The notes: generated by a model from the sequence alone, not told the origin. Numbered from the stretch's first letter, positions 9,224 to 24,409 are shown. The stretch: 64,000 bases of DNA from Chlorokybus atmophyticus (GCA_009103225.1 RHPI01003389.1:116785-180784); one strand, 5' to 3'. A program made the numbers and translations.

Positions 9224-11478
9224 CTTTTAATTGTTGTAGTGCAATATTAATCTTAACCGCATAAAAGCAACACTTACGGCCATAATTAACGTGGTTGGCG
9301 TGCTCAAACGGCCCAACTTAGCAAATCCAAGCGGTGGAAAGATTTCTACATCAGCCCAAAAGTTGTGTTATAATATCGTAATCACACGTACATTACAACG
9401 CACACTCACGTTAACGAATTACTTTTCATTTCAACCTTTACCGATGCTGAGCACATAAAAGTGAATGCATCCATATTACCGTTAACCAGATCTGTGATAT
9501 GACATAAAAAATACATCCCACGGCAATTGATAACCGGTTTTGCATTGCGATGTACGTGTCGCTACGGTACACCTTATAACGATTGCAATGTGGACCTCGT
9601 TTGACAAGGATTGTTGTCTATTGTGATTGCAGGGTGAACCATTGGAGATGGGTTGAAAATCAAATAAGCAAAACTGCATGTGCGTCTCACATTGTGCAAT
9701 GCAGTGTTGCGATTGTTTTCAACGGCGCTGCGCCATTAGCCGCATGCTGCTTGAGGGCGCATTCGGCGCCCTCAAGCAGCATGTCGTCCTCGGGCCGCAG
9801 GTGCCGCAGCACCTGCATCATCCCCATCTCCCTGTCAAAACCGCTGCTCCGTTGTGATGGCGCTATCAACGGTACACTTGATGGCGCCAGGCCAGGCCAG
9901 GCCAGGCCCGCGCCACAGCTGCACCAACAGCCAGCGTCACGTTGCAGCGTCCACGTGGTCGACACGTTGTCAACTGCGAGACATTCGGTAGGCACCAACG
10001 TGGTTTTGCTACTACAACTCATGGCACGCAGCATGACAGCATTGCATAAAGCAACTCTCATGGTTGCAACACTACAACCATGCAAACTGCATAACGTGCA
10101 GCAGATCATGACTTCGGAGATGTTATGCACCCTGGGGGTGGGCCCAAACATAAGTCACTATAAGCCCAACTCTACTGTACTGAGATTCGACATGCGAGCA
10201 GCTCACATGTTGAGGTTGTCTTTGGCACAGTTACATCACGTTAAAAAAATGCGGGGCAGTACGTATGCGTGACAGTAGTGCGCAATGCGTAACTTCTACG
10301 CTGTGCTTGTGTGCAGTCAGACAATTAATTAGACGAACGGGGAGGAGAGGCTGCTGGCGGAGAGACTTAGAGAGGCATGCGAGGATTGAAGCGCTTGGTG
10401 CAGTGCATTGCTGCACAGCTGAAACTTGCAGCCTCGAGCACTTCGGTTTGCTGCTGCTGATGGCTGAGGCAAGTTAACCTGCTCTCAACTAAGCTGGGCC
10501 GAGCAGGCATGCACGCACACACCGCACGTTGTGAAATGAAGCCAGGTTGTCAGCTGGTGAAGTGACTTAGTTTACACTTGTTGGTTGGCTGCTTGTCCGC
10601 CAGTAGTTTGGTTGTCATCATGTTGCCCTTGTTATTAGCTCCATGCCAGCTGTGCATTGATTTGGTGAACCCGCAGCAACGTAGCGTCTGCCAAAGAAGC
10701 AAAATCAGACCAACAGTAGCCCCCTTCGACCTCGTGCCCCGTCGCTTGAAAGGTGAATACACACTTGTTGCATGCTTGTAGCCTACAGCATGGCATGCGC
10801 AACGTCATGCCAAAACGGTCCTGTTGCTTGTGTACTGATGTTGCTGCGGTCACACGGTATCCTATTCACGCGATTTCAGCATGCAACACGCCTTCCAAGC
10901 AATTGCCCTGCCGACAGGTTTGCTGAATGCAGACAGCCTTGGAGCATGCTTGCACGTCTCTCCTGCTGTGTGTTGAGACTTTGGCTCGTCTTTTGGCCAG
11001 CACAGAAATCAATAGAAAAACTTGCGCACCTTACACGTACCTTGCACAGTTGCAGGCAAGGTGTGAATACCAGTGCTGGGAGAATGCAGGACGGTGAAGA
11101 GGTCATCCGGGCAATTGCTGAAGTGCGGTAGTATTGGTTGGGTAAGCTCGCGTTCACTCGGACTCGACACGCGCGGTGGCTTTGTCAGGATGCCTGGATG
11201 TTAGGTGAGTTAATGCAGATGGATGCCAGCAGGTTTCAACTGAATGGTAAGGGCTTGTCTGCATGACAAGCGGAGTTTGTGAGTGAGTGACGGTGTGAAA
11301 CTAAGTGCAGCTGCATTAAGTCAGGTGAGGTTCACGTGTTTACCACTCTTCAACGCTGAGTGGTGGTCAGCTGAAGTATCTTGCAGCTATGCAGCCTGTG
11401 AGTGGTGCCTCTTAGACATAATACTTTCAACAATTATTGTATTGTAACTTACCTACTTGGTTTTGAACTGCAGGGAGC
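9224..11478. other. Intergenic, no supported gene
   Basis: Open frames here overlap each other in several phases, and none carries a motif I recognise. Visible structure is the hairpin at 9743-9783 and a short tandem run of GCCAG units near 9885-9906. The last few hundred bases probably include the promoter and 5' UTR of the gene at 11479. Confidence 0.5.
9743..9783. repeat. Perfect hairpin, 18-bp arms, 5-base loop
   Basis: Arms 9743-9760 and 9766-9783 are exact reverse complements (CATGCTGCTTGAGGGCGC); loop ATTCG. Confidence 0.85.
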
Positions 11479-13947
11479 ATGAGCACATGGGGCTCAGAGG
11501 CTTCTGCAGACAGCATCTGCGCGGTGATTGATCAGTCAGGAGGCCCAATTCCTCTCAGCGTACTCGGCCACATATTGCACATGAATCAGAGCTCGGTCGC
11601 CTTGGCCATGGTTAAGCGGGCCGGCGGCCTTCGAGCGTTCCTGCTGAACCATCCTAGCAAGTTTACACTGAGTCTTGACAACTCTGGAGGGCTTGTCGTT
11701 ACATCCACCGTCATCAACCCATGCAAGCAGGCGCTGTCAGCATCTAATACTCCCCTCGGTGTCAACCTCTGGTTGACATTTGATGAGAAACACCATCCTG
11801 TGTACAAAGACGCAGCTCTGGTAGCGGCTGATGCCGCTGCTGAAGCGGCTGGTGACAAAAGTGGTGATGTCGTTGATGGCTTGGGTGATGCCAACGCTCA
11901 AGCTGAGCAGCATAAAGAGCACGATGCGCCGTCTGCCTCAGAAGAGCTTCCATCCACATTCAGTTCTGTGGGAACTTCTGCATCCAACTCTGCTGCATAC
12001 GCCACCACACCAGAGGAGCAGTTGAGCGTAACTTCAGGCTGGGAGGACAATGACGCCTCAGCAGCGAGTGCCTGGGGAGCTATTGAATCACAACTACCAA
12101 TGCTTACACCAGTGGAGGTTGAGCGGGTACATTCCAAGGATGCTGAACTCAATAGTCTGCTCGCTGTGCTGCCCGCAGAGTTGCAGGTGCCAACTGCTCG
12201 GGGATGCCAGTTGTCATGAGTTGCAGCAGGAAGCTTAGCGTGTATGCAAATTGATCTATGCTGTTGTTTCAGAATGATATTGTGAAGCATACGAAGGCTT
12301 TGCAAGACGACCATGGCCTTGTGGAGGTTGTTGTCGATGCTGGACGCCCGCTTGTACTCAGATTTGCAGGCAAATTGCACCTGCAGTGCTGCAAGCATGA
12401 CTGTTTCAAACACATATGCGATTGTTGTGTCTTTGTGCAGGTGGCAGCAGAGAGGTTCTTGAAGGGACTGTCGTCGACATTGACAAAGCGCTCAATGCGC
12501 TAAATAACCAGAGCATAGAGTTCCTGAAATCAAACCGCGCTGGCATATCTGGCACACTCCACCGCATCTCGCAGATTGTTGGCCCCAAGAAGGTATGCTT
12601 GGGCAAACAACGACACGGAGCTTGTGCCTGTGCATGATTGGTTCATGTCTGCGCCCAATCAGGTGGTTGGTCTGACTTACCGGATCGGACGGCACATTGA
12701 AGGCACAGCCGATCTTCATTGATTACATCAGTCGGTTGATGCCGAGCCGTGCTGAGCACGAAGCCGGTGTCAGTCCGCAGTCCATTCTGCTCCTGGGACC
12801 TCCAGGTATGGAGCGGGTGCCTTAGAATCCAACATCACTCATCAAAGTGCATGATGCTGATGCGCATTGCACGCGTGCCAGGTGTAGGCAAGACAACACT
12901 CCTCAGGGACATTGCACGCGTCACTGCTGAGAAGTGGAGGGTGGTTGTGGTGGACACAACCAACGAGATTGCAGGTCTTGTTATGCCTTCAATGACAATG
13001 TCACAACTGGTTATTTAGTTGATACTGTGCTGACTGTGACCTAACATGTGCGCATGACTAACAGGAGGAGGTGATGTCCCCCATCCTTGTGTGGGTCATG
13101 CAAGACGAATGCATGTGCTGGAACGCACAAAGCAGCATGAGATTCTCCTTGAGGCAGTGCAAAATCACACTCCAGAGGTACGTGTCCAGACAATGGTTGC
13201 AACGCTGGAGCAGCTTGGCGCGAGTGCATTGCCAGATAATGTGCTTATTACTGCTTGACGACTTGTGGAGTGCTGTATCACCCTTGTGCCTTGCTCTCAG
13301 GTCGTCATTGTGGATGAAATTAGCGATGCCAAAGAAGTCAAAGCTACACAAACCATTGCACAGCGCGGGGTAGCGATGGTTGCTACAGCGCATGGACTGT
13401 CTCTCACCAGCCTGCTCAAGAATCCCGGTAGGCCGCATGAGTGTGGCAGCACACGCTGCTTGGTGCTTAAGCAGGTTACATGCTTTGAATGTATGTGTGG
13501 CGGCAAACGTAATGCAGCGCTCACGCGCACGCACACCTGCGTGCGCGCGTGAGCACTGCAGTACAACTGTCTCATTCAGCAGGTTACATGCTCAGGGTTG
13601 TGCGCGTGCACGATCCCTTTCTTGTGCACTGAAGCTGTTGATATGCAGAGCTGCGGCCTCTTGTCGGTGGCGTGCAAGCAGTCACGCTAGGGGATGCCCT
13701 GGCAAAGAAGCACGGGAACAAAAAGACCCAACTCGAGCGCGCGGGCGCTGCCACGTTCTCAGTGCTGGTGGAGGTTCTCTCCGCCACGCAGCTGCGTGTA
13801 CACGCATCCGTGGAGCGCAATGTTGATGCTATGCTTGCCGGCAGACCTGTTCCAGTAGAGCGACGGTGGCGCGAAGGGAAGAGCATGTTCGCAAGGTTTG
13901 AGCACAAGAAAGGAAGTCCGGACGAGTCTGGTCAGTACGTATTGTGA
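11479..13947 (+). CDS. SPD1/Ycf45-like P-loop ATPase, with an apparent frameshift
   Basis: Eight exons: 11479-12186, 12273-12369, 12441-12592, 12663-12805, 12882-12974, 13065-13177, 13301-13427, 13649-13947; about 576 residues. Residues 10-65 resemble a winged-helix/LOTUS-type module ([27 protein letters not shown]). An acidic Ala/Ser-rich linker follows. The conserved core has [24 protein letters not shown], the Walker A box [15 protein letters not shown] (split by an intron), [15 protein letters not shown], the Walker B box [14 protein letters not shown], and the C-terminal [12 protein letters not shown]. This order matches the plant/cyanobacterial Ycf45 ATPase family, which includes the plastid protein SPD1. 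In exon 4 the frame set by exon 3 hits TGA at 12720-12722, while the frame needed for [18 protein letters not shown] is one base off. All other phases agree. Intron 2 has a GC donor (12370). I see no obvious transit peptide. Confidence 0.85.
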
Positions 13948-15246
13948 GTTGAGGGTAGGTGCAGCGAGTTACGCTCCCTGTGGAATTTCGTCACTGTATC
14001 AGCTAGCAGAGTAGAGAGTATACACGCGGATGGCAAATGTTGACAAAGCCTGTTGTGTTAATCGCTTGTTACTATCCTGAATAGCGTCGTGGGTCGCAAA
14101 TGAGTTGTGGATCTGCAGAAGGTGATGCACTCGTTGTCAGATTGGTGAACTGTCTGCTTGCGTGTCACAGTGCTGCTTGCTCCACTTCTGGCAAAGGCAC
14201 AAACTTACTTATGACTGCATCACTGTTCTCCCTGTCAAACACATGCTTACAATGGGACTGACGGACTCCAAAAACTGCGTGCAATTGTTTTGTGTTGGGT
14301 GCTAGGCATGAGTCTCAGAGCTGGCAAACCCTGGCGGGCCCAGTCAGTCGTCATCAACTGCTTTAAGCGATTAAAGGCCTGACACCTAAACCTTAGCTGC
14401 GCAAGTGAGGCCCTTCTTGCCCTGCTTGTCCGCCTGCCTACTTTCACCGTCCCTCCCTTGCTGTGTCTTGGTTTGGATGTTTGGATTGGACTTGTGAAGC
14501 TGTGTCAGTAAGTAGTTGGTGCTGGTCCGAGCCCCGCTAAAGTTTGCTGTCAATGCCATTGCTTGTATGCAAAGACATTTGTTCTTGCATCACTTCGCTT
14601 GATAGTAGGATAGATAGGAAATAATTAGTATCTACAAGGGTACACATGTTGCCACCGCGGGACTAGCTCGCGCCATACCACACCAGACTACACAATCCAC
14701 GCAGCAGCAGCCTATATGTCATACTACACACCAACCCCACCACCCAACCCCACCACCAGCACCTAACTGCCAGCACCACCGAACTGCCAATGACACCAAT
14801 CTACCAGCAGAACAGCTCCCACCCGAACGGCCCTGCGCGTGCAGTGCTGACGTAGGCAGCACGCAGCGAGGGTTAGGGCAGAGTGGCAGCCAGGGCCGCG
14901 GCATGAGCGGCGAGATGCAGAGAGTGGCGGGGAAGAGGGAGAACGAAAGGGAGGGAGTCGTCGTCTTTGTGATTGCCATGCTGCCCGTTGACACCAGCGA
15001 CTAACAGCAGCCCGTGTGGGCAGGTGATAATGGAACATACATGCATGACTAACGGGGTAGCCAAGTAGTGGTAGTTGAGTGCGTTAGAAGTACCTAGCCC
15101 GGTGGTGAAATAGCACTGTGACTGCTGCTGACTGTTTGCTTGCGGCGTGTGCATGACTACATGCATGTCTCATGCGTATGACCCCTTGCATGCGGTCTTA
15201 TCAGCACTCCATCTTTTGTACACTCAGACACACGACGTACACACAA

Positions 15247-15355
15247 TACTAGCCCGGTGGTGAACAGAATGTGTTCACCCATGAGTGTGATGCATGTCGC
15301 TTGCATGTCACAGCACACGATGCATGCCGGCATAGTAGCACACCCCTTTTGTACA
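15247..15355 (+). repeat. 109-bp direct repeat, copy 1
   Basis: Nearly identical to 16013-16121. Starts TACTAGCCCGGTGGTGAA and ends CCCCTTTTGTACA. Spacing is 766 bp. Confidence 0.85.
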
Positions 15356-16012
15356 CACCACGCCCTGGCCGGTCTACGGGACCTTCACATGCCAGCGGCA
15401 AGCAGGGCAAGCTTACCCGATATTTGGAATAGCTTCCTTGCTACCCTCTGTTACTTTGCAGAGGGGTGCATGTCGTGTGGTGCATGCGAATGCAATGGTT
15501 GGTCTGGGAGTGTGTAATTGTCATAGTGGTAGGGGTGCTTGACCGGGAGCACCTTGCATGCGTAGGCAGCCTAGTTAATGGTTGGTGCCCGCCCTGTTTG
15601 GTCATGCAGGGCAGTGCTGAAGATGACAGACAGCGAAGACCACACGACGCTAGGCAAATCCATACGTGCAAGTACATGGGGAGCAGTGAAGTCTGCCCGT
15701 GTCAACTACGAGGACTACACACGACGCAGACTACCACCGCTGCAAAAGCGACGTGCATGCGTGCTGATGTCATGCATGCATGCTGCGGGGAACCCAACCC
15801 TGGTTGCGCAATCGGCAGCGCTGTACTATGACGGGCGGAGAGGAGGGCGGCGACATGGGAGAGGAGGGCGGGGGGAGTCCTACAGTCTGCTGCTGTCGTC
15901 GTCACTGTTGTGGAGGCTGGCCGCTAACTGCAGCCGTGGTGCAGGTGAATACAATTCTGCATGCTGACTGCATGGCTAACGGGGCAGGCTAGAGTTGGCA
16001 TAGCATTGAAAG

Positions 16013-16121
16013 TACTAGCCCGGTGGTGAATAGAATGTGTTCACCCATGAATGTAATGCATGTCGCTTGCATGTCACAGCACACGATGCATGCCGGCATA
16101 GTAGCACACCCCTTTTGTACA
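16013..16121 (+). repeat. 109-bp direct repeat, copy 2
   Basis: Differs from copy 1 at only a few positions, for example AATAGAATG versus AACAGAATG, which indicates recent duplication or transposition. Confidence 0.85.
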
Positions 16122-16191
16122 ACTACACAACTACCAGCCCGCAGCTGCCATATCCACCCCCGCCAACACTTCTGGTTCGTTCCGCAGCGCC

Positions 16192-16194
<3 letters not shown>

Positions 16195-16279
<85 letters not shown>
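16195..16279. repeat. (CT)n microsatellite, 85 bp
   Basis: Uninterrupted CT dinucleotides run from 16195 to 16279. Confidence 0.97.
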
Positions 16280-16282
<3 letters not shown>

Positions 16283-17297
16283 CAAGCATTCGATTGTGAG
16301 CCATTACCATGCCCAACCACACAGCAACAACCACACACGTACATCACAGATATGCGAGTACCGTCGGACACTCCCTTGAGTACGCTCACAGCATGCCGCC
16401 CAATGCCACGTCCTCCTCGGTCGTCAGGGACCCCGCGTGCAGGGGTCCCCAACCGGGCACCGCTGCCCGTGTGTGTCTAGCGCCGTGTACGCTGTCATAC
16501 CAGCAACGAAAGGCGTCTTGGGTGGGCTCCGCCACCAGATCTAGCCTCCGCCCCCGCGACTCCCCTGGCCAAATTGGAATGAACCCCGCTCGCGGCTCAC
16601 CATAAAGCCCGCAGCACACATCACTGATGAGGTCTGTTCTGCATGATGCAAAAGACCTCATCATCGCCTGACAACCGCTGCAGCTTGAAGTTAATATTGC
16701 GCACAATTGCCAGTTGCATTGTTGTCATTGACATCAGCGTTAAGCTTGTGCAGTTGCAGAGCGCATGTATTATGCTGCCTTTATCAAGATAGTGCACAGT
16801 GTCTGCAGCTTGTTGATATGGCTATAGTTAAAACGTCTTGCTTGTATGTTTACAAGACTCTTTTCAATGAGGATAAACTACCATGGGCAGAACCAAATGC
16901 GCTGTCACAACATCATGCACACCTACTGGTAGGCATTACAACGCACAATCACCTAGACAGAGTGTCATGGTTAAGGAACGCCGCGCTGCCTTGTCGGCAA
17001 TAATGCTTGTCATGTGACAGTGTGGAAACCACCACACTAATCGGCAACCACAGGCTATACTTGTATTACACAAGAATTTGGGCAACACATACCTGTGTGC
17101 AAAGCACAACTGTGACACAATTACACAGCACACACATCACAACATACACATAATTGAGAGGACCATCAAAAGGTAAGGGACCCAATGACGTACTAACAAC
17201 AGCCCTGAGCTAGTGCAATATCTACAATGTCAGCGTGTGAGGTGTATGTACGTAGAAAAGTAACTGGTGCTTCCAGGAAACATGAGCAGCCACTTGT

Positions 17298-19405
17298 TTA
17301 AACAAGGTCAAGGTATGTCACTTGCGCACCAAGCCACCGAGCCTCCTTGCTGTACAGCAGCTTGGCAAAATATTGATGGTTCTCTAGAACAGATTGAGCG
17401 ACAACCTGCGCATCCGACTCCTGGTGGCAGCGTAAAACCTTTGTGCAGAAGTACCTGTTGCTTCTTGCTGGCGGTTGATGATAGTCTGCATAACAACCCG
17501 AGCAAAACTGCAGTCAACATCTGACGCCTGCCTTGGTCATAATACGTGCGAAGCAACATCAGACATGTTCTCGTACCTGCTTAACTTGTTGATTCTGAAC
17601 AAACAAGAGCGCCACAGCCAACCAACCAGCAGCTGCAATCAGTGCGAGCAGCAGCAACACCATGTTGGCAGCAGCCATGTAGAGGAATATGGCTGGCGCA
17701 ACAGCGACCAGAACAAACATGGGAGTGCCCATCTGTTGACGCATAGTGGCGATTGTCCTCAACACCTTGTCACTCAACCCTACTGGCATCCCAGACATAT
17801 TCATGGACATATTCATGGACTTGATGGGGGAAGGCTGGTACTGAGGCGCAGGCGTATACGCAGGGGGCGCAGCTAGGGCCCTCCTAACGGGGATAGGGGG
17901 AGACTGGTAGTGTACTGGAGATGGCGTCGGGGCGGGTGACTTCACGGGTTTAACAGGCGATTGATGCTGCTGCACTTCTTCAACCACAGCACGAACAAGC
18001 TCTCGCATAATCTGGACCGCCTGCCCTGGATCGGGATCCTGTGTGCGCTTGGCATTCCTCTCCTCGACCTCGGGAGAGCGCACACGATATGATGAGCTGG
18101 GTGATGCGCGGGGATCTGGACCCGCTCCAACTGATACAGGAGAGAATGGGCGCTCTGCGGCATTCTCTTGTCGAAGGGGAGGACCACTAGAGTAGTCCTG
18201 CACCCCGCTCGGACCGCTCCAAGATGGGCGCGTGTCCATGCGCGCCGTCCTATCATATGTGTCTCTGGACAACTCGTACACGCTGTCGGATGCTCTACCA
18301 GCACCAAATCCGGGTTCTGGCGGTTTGAGTGCATAGGGCTTTGCAGCGTTCATCCTGTAGGAGTCCATCGCTGACTGCTCCCCGGGTGACACGGTTATGA
18401 AAGCAGCTTGGCTGGTGCCATTATACCCATCATACCTGTCACCGCCAGCCATGTACTTGGTGATGTCGTCGTCATCATCGGTTCTTGCTGTGCGCGCAGG
18501 GCGGCCCAGGGCATTGGTGTCCTTTGCCGCAGGTGCAATTGAATAACCTCTGCCAGCAGCATAAGCGCCGACACTGTCTGCGCTGTCGCGTAGGCCAGCA
18601 TAATCAGCGCTTTTAGCTGCAAGGCGCCCCTCTGGGAAGCGTGGCCTACGGAATTCAGAGTCGTGTGATGGCTCATCCTGCTCAATAATGGTTTCCAAAC
18701 CCCACTGAATCCTCACACCATCTGCATCATACTGCTCAGGTGCTATTGTCCACGGCTGCTCCTCGGGATCTCCACCAGAAGATGACCCATCTCCCCACTA
18801 TGCATAGAGGCTATAATGAGCTGACTGCAACAGCAGGGGACAAACACAGTGGTGCTAGCAAATGCAGCGGTGACCATGCAGTTTTCCTGTTGTACACTCA
18901 AACTTACGCTGGCCTTATCGTCGTCGTCATACTGTGACATCTGCAGCTCTGTCTGCAATACCATGTGCAATTTTGTCAAATGTCACAACCTGGCTGAACC
19001 AGCATGGTGCAGTAGGCCAACATGCACGAATAAGAACTCAGCTCAGCGTGATCAACTTGCTCAGATGAAGCTGACACTACTAACCATAATAACCAAGACG
19101 ACATCACAACACATGATGTGCCCAAGCAGTACTATGCAGCACAGCGACCTTGGGTGTCTCATCGCTGTATCTTTGACCTTCCCTCTTTGCACCAGACTTG
19201 CGCGGTTGGGATTCATCACTCTTCCGAGCTTCATCGGTTCTGCGAGCTGTGGTTTTGCCTCCAGACGCTGGACCTGATACCCAAGCTGTTAGCCATGCGC
19301 GTGTTGTCAGCGAGACCTTGGGCAAAATGGCGCATGCTTGCCTTTTTCTTTGTCAGTGCGCTTTGGAGTTGGTGCCCGAGGTTTGCTTGCACGCGGGGCA
19401 AACAT
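17298..19405 (-). CDS. Unrecognised protein with C-terminal membrane hairpin
   Basis: Five exons fit in phase: 19405-19342, 19273-19149, 18952-18908, 18797-17577, 17420-17298; about 525 residues. I chose the ATG at 19405 because it begins a basic Pro/Lys-rich exon (MFAPRASKPRAPTPKR). Intron 1 then needs a GC donor (AAAAAG|GCAAGC). The long fourth exon is predicted disordered: Asp runs, a DPDPGQ stretch, and a Pro/Ser-rich tract with repeated SP and a short MNMSMNMSG repeat. Two adjacent hydrophobic spans follow, MFVLVAVAPAIFLYMAA and MVLLLLALIAAAGWLAVALL, as a hairpin near residues 450-490. The tail (ESDAQVVAQSVLENHQYF) is hydrophilic and helical. I recognise no family. If the last intron is not used, the protein ends 16 bases further on with VREHV at 17559. 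Confidence 0.55.
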
Positions 19406-21048
19406 TGTGCCTCTGGCCTGCAATACAAAAACTAAGCAATCCGCAGATTTTGCAACATATAGGCACTGGGAGACAGCTTTAATACATCTGAGCAAATAAC
19501 GAAACTGCAATCACGAGTGCAACTCTTCAAAAGTGTAAGGCTGATGCCCTACGCCTTACCGAGATACGTACATAAAAATACACATGCTGAACTGTGCCAG
19601 CAAGACTGTAAGGAGCAAGCATGATGTGAATGTGTCAACTGAGCGGAAAACTGCACGACATGCACAACACCATTACCAAAGCCAGCCAAACATCAGCGCT
19701 GACTCAAACAGAGAACATGTATCCGCAAGAAAACACCAATCAATTGCTAGCGTTGCATTCCAAGTCATGCAGCACGCTTGGCGCAAAACCCTAATACCAG
19801 CAATGCAAACAAGAGCATGAACTGAACGCCTATACCCTTGCAACACCAGAGCGCGTCAGCAGCAGGACCTTGCCGTCAGCTCAGCTTCACACAAGCCACC
19901 CGCAGTGCTAGCCACAGAACCGCTCCCACAGCGCCGCCTACTCCTGCTCGCCGATAAGACCAGCAAACCCTTCTTCACGTTGTCCACTCAAATCCCCAGC
20001 AACCAACCGGCCGTCGCCCGCCGCCACACCCTCAATCCCACCACAGCTCCTCAACCACCCTTCTTCTTCGGCTCCTCAACGCCCCTCCCGCCCACGACAA
20101 CGCCAGCGGCGACGGCGGCGGCGGCGGCGGCGGCAGCTTGCGCGTGCTGTGTGGCCGCGTGTTGCGCATGCTGGCCAGTAGTAGCGCAGAAACAGCCGAC
20201 ACTGGAGCGTGCGCGTCGGCGGTCGGCACATGGTCCGTGCACCGACACACGTTGGGTCTCTCACCCTCTGTTGCTCGGACTTGCATGTTTCATGTCGCGG
20301 GGTCGCAGCAACACTGAGATTGCAAGTGGCGCGAAGCTCTTTGGCAAACAGCGCACCTTTTCGCTTCTCCGTTCTGAAGTACATTTTCCGGCGTTAGGGC
20401 AAGCCCCTTAACCATAAATGTTGATAGCGGATATCTAAGTGAATCAAGTGGATGTATGTGCTTTTGCCTGCGGTTTACGTGCTGTTTGACCTCAAAGGAC
20501 TGATACAGAAGGTAAGACGGTTAGCTGTTCAACCAGCCTTGTGCTAGATGGCGAACTGCGGTTAGCTGCTTAACTGCTGACCTTGTCTGCTTTGCGCAAA
20601 GACTCTAACCGCCGCTCAAGTTTGTGCACGCGCCGTCGATCGACAGGCTGATCGGACGGCGACGCAAACCGTGATCTTTCAAACAGTCGCTAAAGGGCAG
20701 CAATTGTCGCTGTTAGCGGAATTGACAGCAGTAACATGCTGACGCCGGTAGCGAGATGTTTGCTTGGAAGCCGCATCACAGGGTTGCGCAGCGTGAGGAT
20801 TAGGGTTTGACGCCGACGCGCAGTGCTTCTTTGCTGGGATTGGCGCAGGCGGGCGTCTGAGCTTGGTTGTTTGAAACAAAACAGCTGTCGCGCCAACAGC
20901 AGCAGTGCAGTAGTCCCAGTGGTCATTGTTGCCGCCGCCGCCATCACCGCGGCAGCCGCCTCCTTTTGGGCTGAGGAGCCAGGTTATCATCAGCTACTGC
21001 AGAGTTTCCCGCCTTTCAGCCGGTAACTTGACGCTGATTGCGGCTACT
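19406..21048. other. Intergenic region upstream of actin
   Basis: Open frames on both strands near 19905-20411 are Ala/Pro-rich and include a CGG run near 20110-20135. They read as low-complexity 5' sequence. No supported gene. The left part probably holds the promoter of the minus-strand gene ending at 19405. Confidence 0.5.
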
Positions 21049-21656
21049 GCTGCTGCTTCATGCAGGCGGCCGTAAGCTTGGTCCATTGCGCTTGATCGGG
21101 TAGTCGTTTTGGTTGGCTTGGGGGCTGTGGCCAATAAATCGTGCATCAACTGACTATTGAAAGATCATGCTACCTTGTTGTGCGTTGTATGCGCACCTTT
21201 ACAACACTATCAGTTGCATTGGCTCGTACTTCGGGTGACGCCCGGCAGTGCTTGTGGCAATGCGGCGTTACATGTACTGCTGTCAACAGTGAATCGCTGC
21301 CCAGTGCCCGCCTACTGTTAGCTGCGGCATCGATTATGTGCACGGTTATGTTGGTGAACTGATGGGCTAACCTAGCAGTTGTTGTTGTCATTGTTACTGG
21401 CTGATCCCCCAGTGTTTGCTGTGCTGTAGCTTTTGGAGCTGTTGTAGGCAGCCATGTTATGGTGTGCTGCCTTGCACAGCCATTGGTCAAGTCTAGCAGA
21501 TGGCCACGCACACGTTGATTATCAGCTACTTTGGCGTTCCCGTTGCGTTGCGCACCCATGCAGTTTGTCCGCATCGCACATCAAGCAGAGGATTTGTAAG
21601 CCCAGCATCCTTTGTGGTCGGGGAGTGCGGACTGACTGTTGCTTATGCAGGTTGAA

Positions 21657-23839
<2,183 letters not shown>

Positions 23840-24409
23840 ATTGCCTGCATGGGCCGCAATTTTGTGTGCGTCTTACACGCGCACAGTTTGGGAAGCTGGG
23901 ACGAATGCATTCAGCAAAGCCGCAGTGCTGTGAGGCGTGGCTCGCGCAGTCTGTGACTACGCTTGTATCTGTAATTCACCTAGTGCGTCACATAAAGAAC
24001 ATTAGCATCAATGTTACTGTCCCTGCATGTAGGCCATGCAGTAATTGCATGGACGTAGCACGGTTGCACAGAGATGTTGGACTTGTACTCATTGTGTGTT
24101 GCTGAGGTGTTATGACTTGGGTGCGCAGACAGGGTGTAATTGATGTGCACGAAGGGCAGTCTACCTCTTGGCTATTGCTTTGAGTGCATGTGCCGGGTGA
24201 GCCTGTCAGGTATCAACACCTTGTGCTCTGTTGGAAATATTAGTGTTCGAGAGACCAACAGGCTAATAGACAGGTCTGTACTTCCCTCTCATTGGCTTTG
24301 TGTGGAATGCAGGTGTTCGTTGTAGAGTGTGCTTAGTAGTTTCGACATGCACATGCCCGCGAATTGTGATGTGCAAAAGGTAGCACTTATGTCATGCATC
24401 TTCGCAATG

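Larger units (their letters stand above)
13948..17297. other. Repeat-rich intergenic region
   Basis: No gene is supported. The stretch holds a 109-bp direct repeat pair (15247 and 16013), members of a dispersed family (ACTAACGGGG ... CCCGGTGGTG) near 15042-15110 and 15968-16030, and an 85-bp CT tract. A short 11-bp stem lies near 16625-16663. The long Arg-Glu and Leu-Ser alternating frames here are only the CT tract translated. Confidence 0.6.

Noticed and set aside
13178-13300. Intron between the GGD and DEI exons of the ATPase reads like protein for about 25 codons
   Set aside because: The frame ends in TGA and would separate PE from the Walker B strand VVIVDE, which is contiguous in the family.
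15989-16480. Long Arg-Glu and Leu-Ser repeat open frames on both strands
   Set aside because: They are translations of the CT microsatellite.
17440-17480. Possible 31-bp microexon (TIINRQQEAT) in the membrane-hairpin gene
   Set aside because: Its length breaks the phase of the last exon; joining exon 4 directly to 17420 keeps frame.
19905-20411. 168-codon Ala/Pro-rich open frame
   Set aside because: Low-complexity, with overlapping open frames on the other strand, no motif and no splice-consistent partner.
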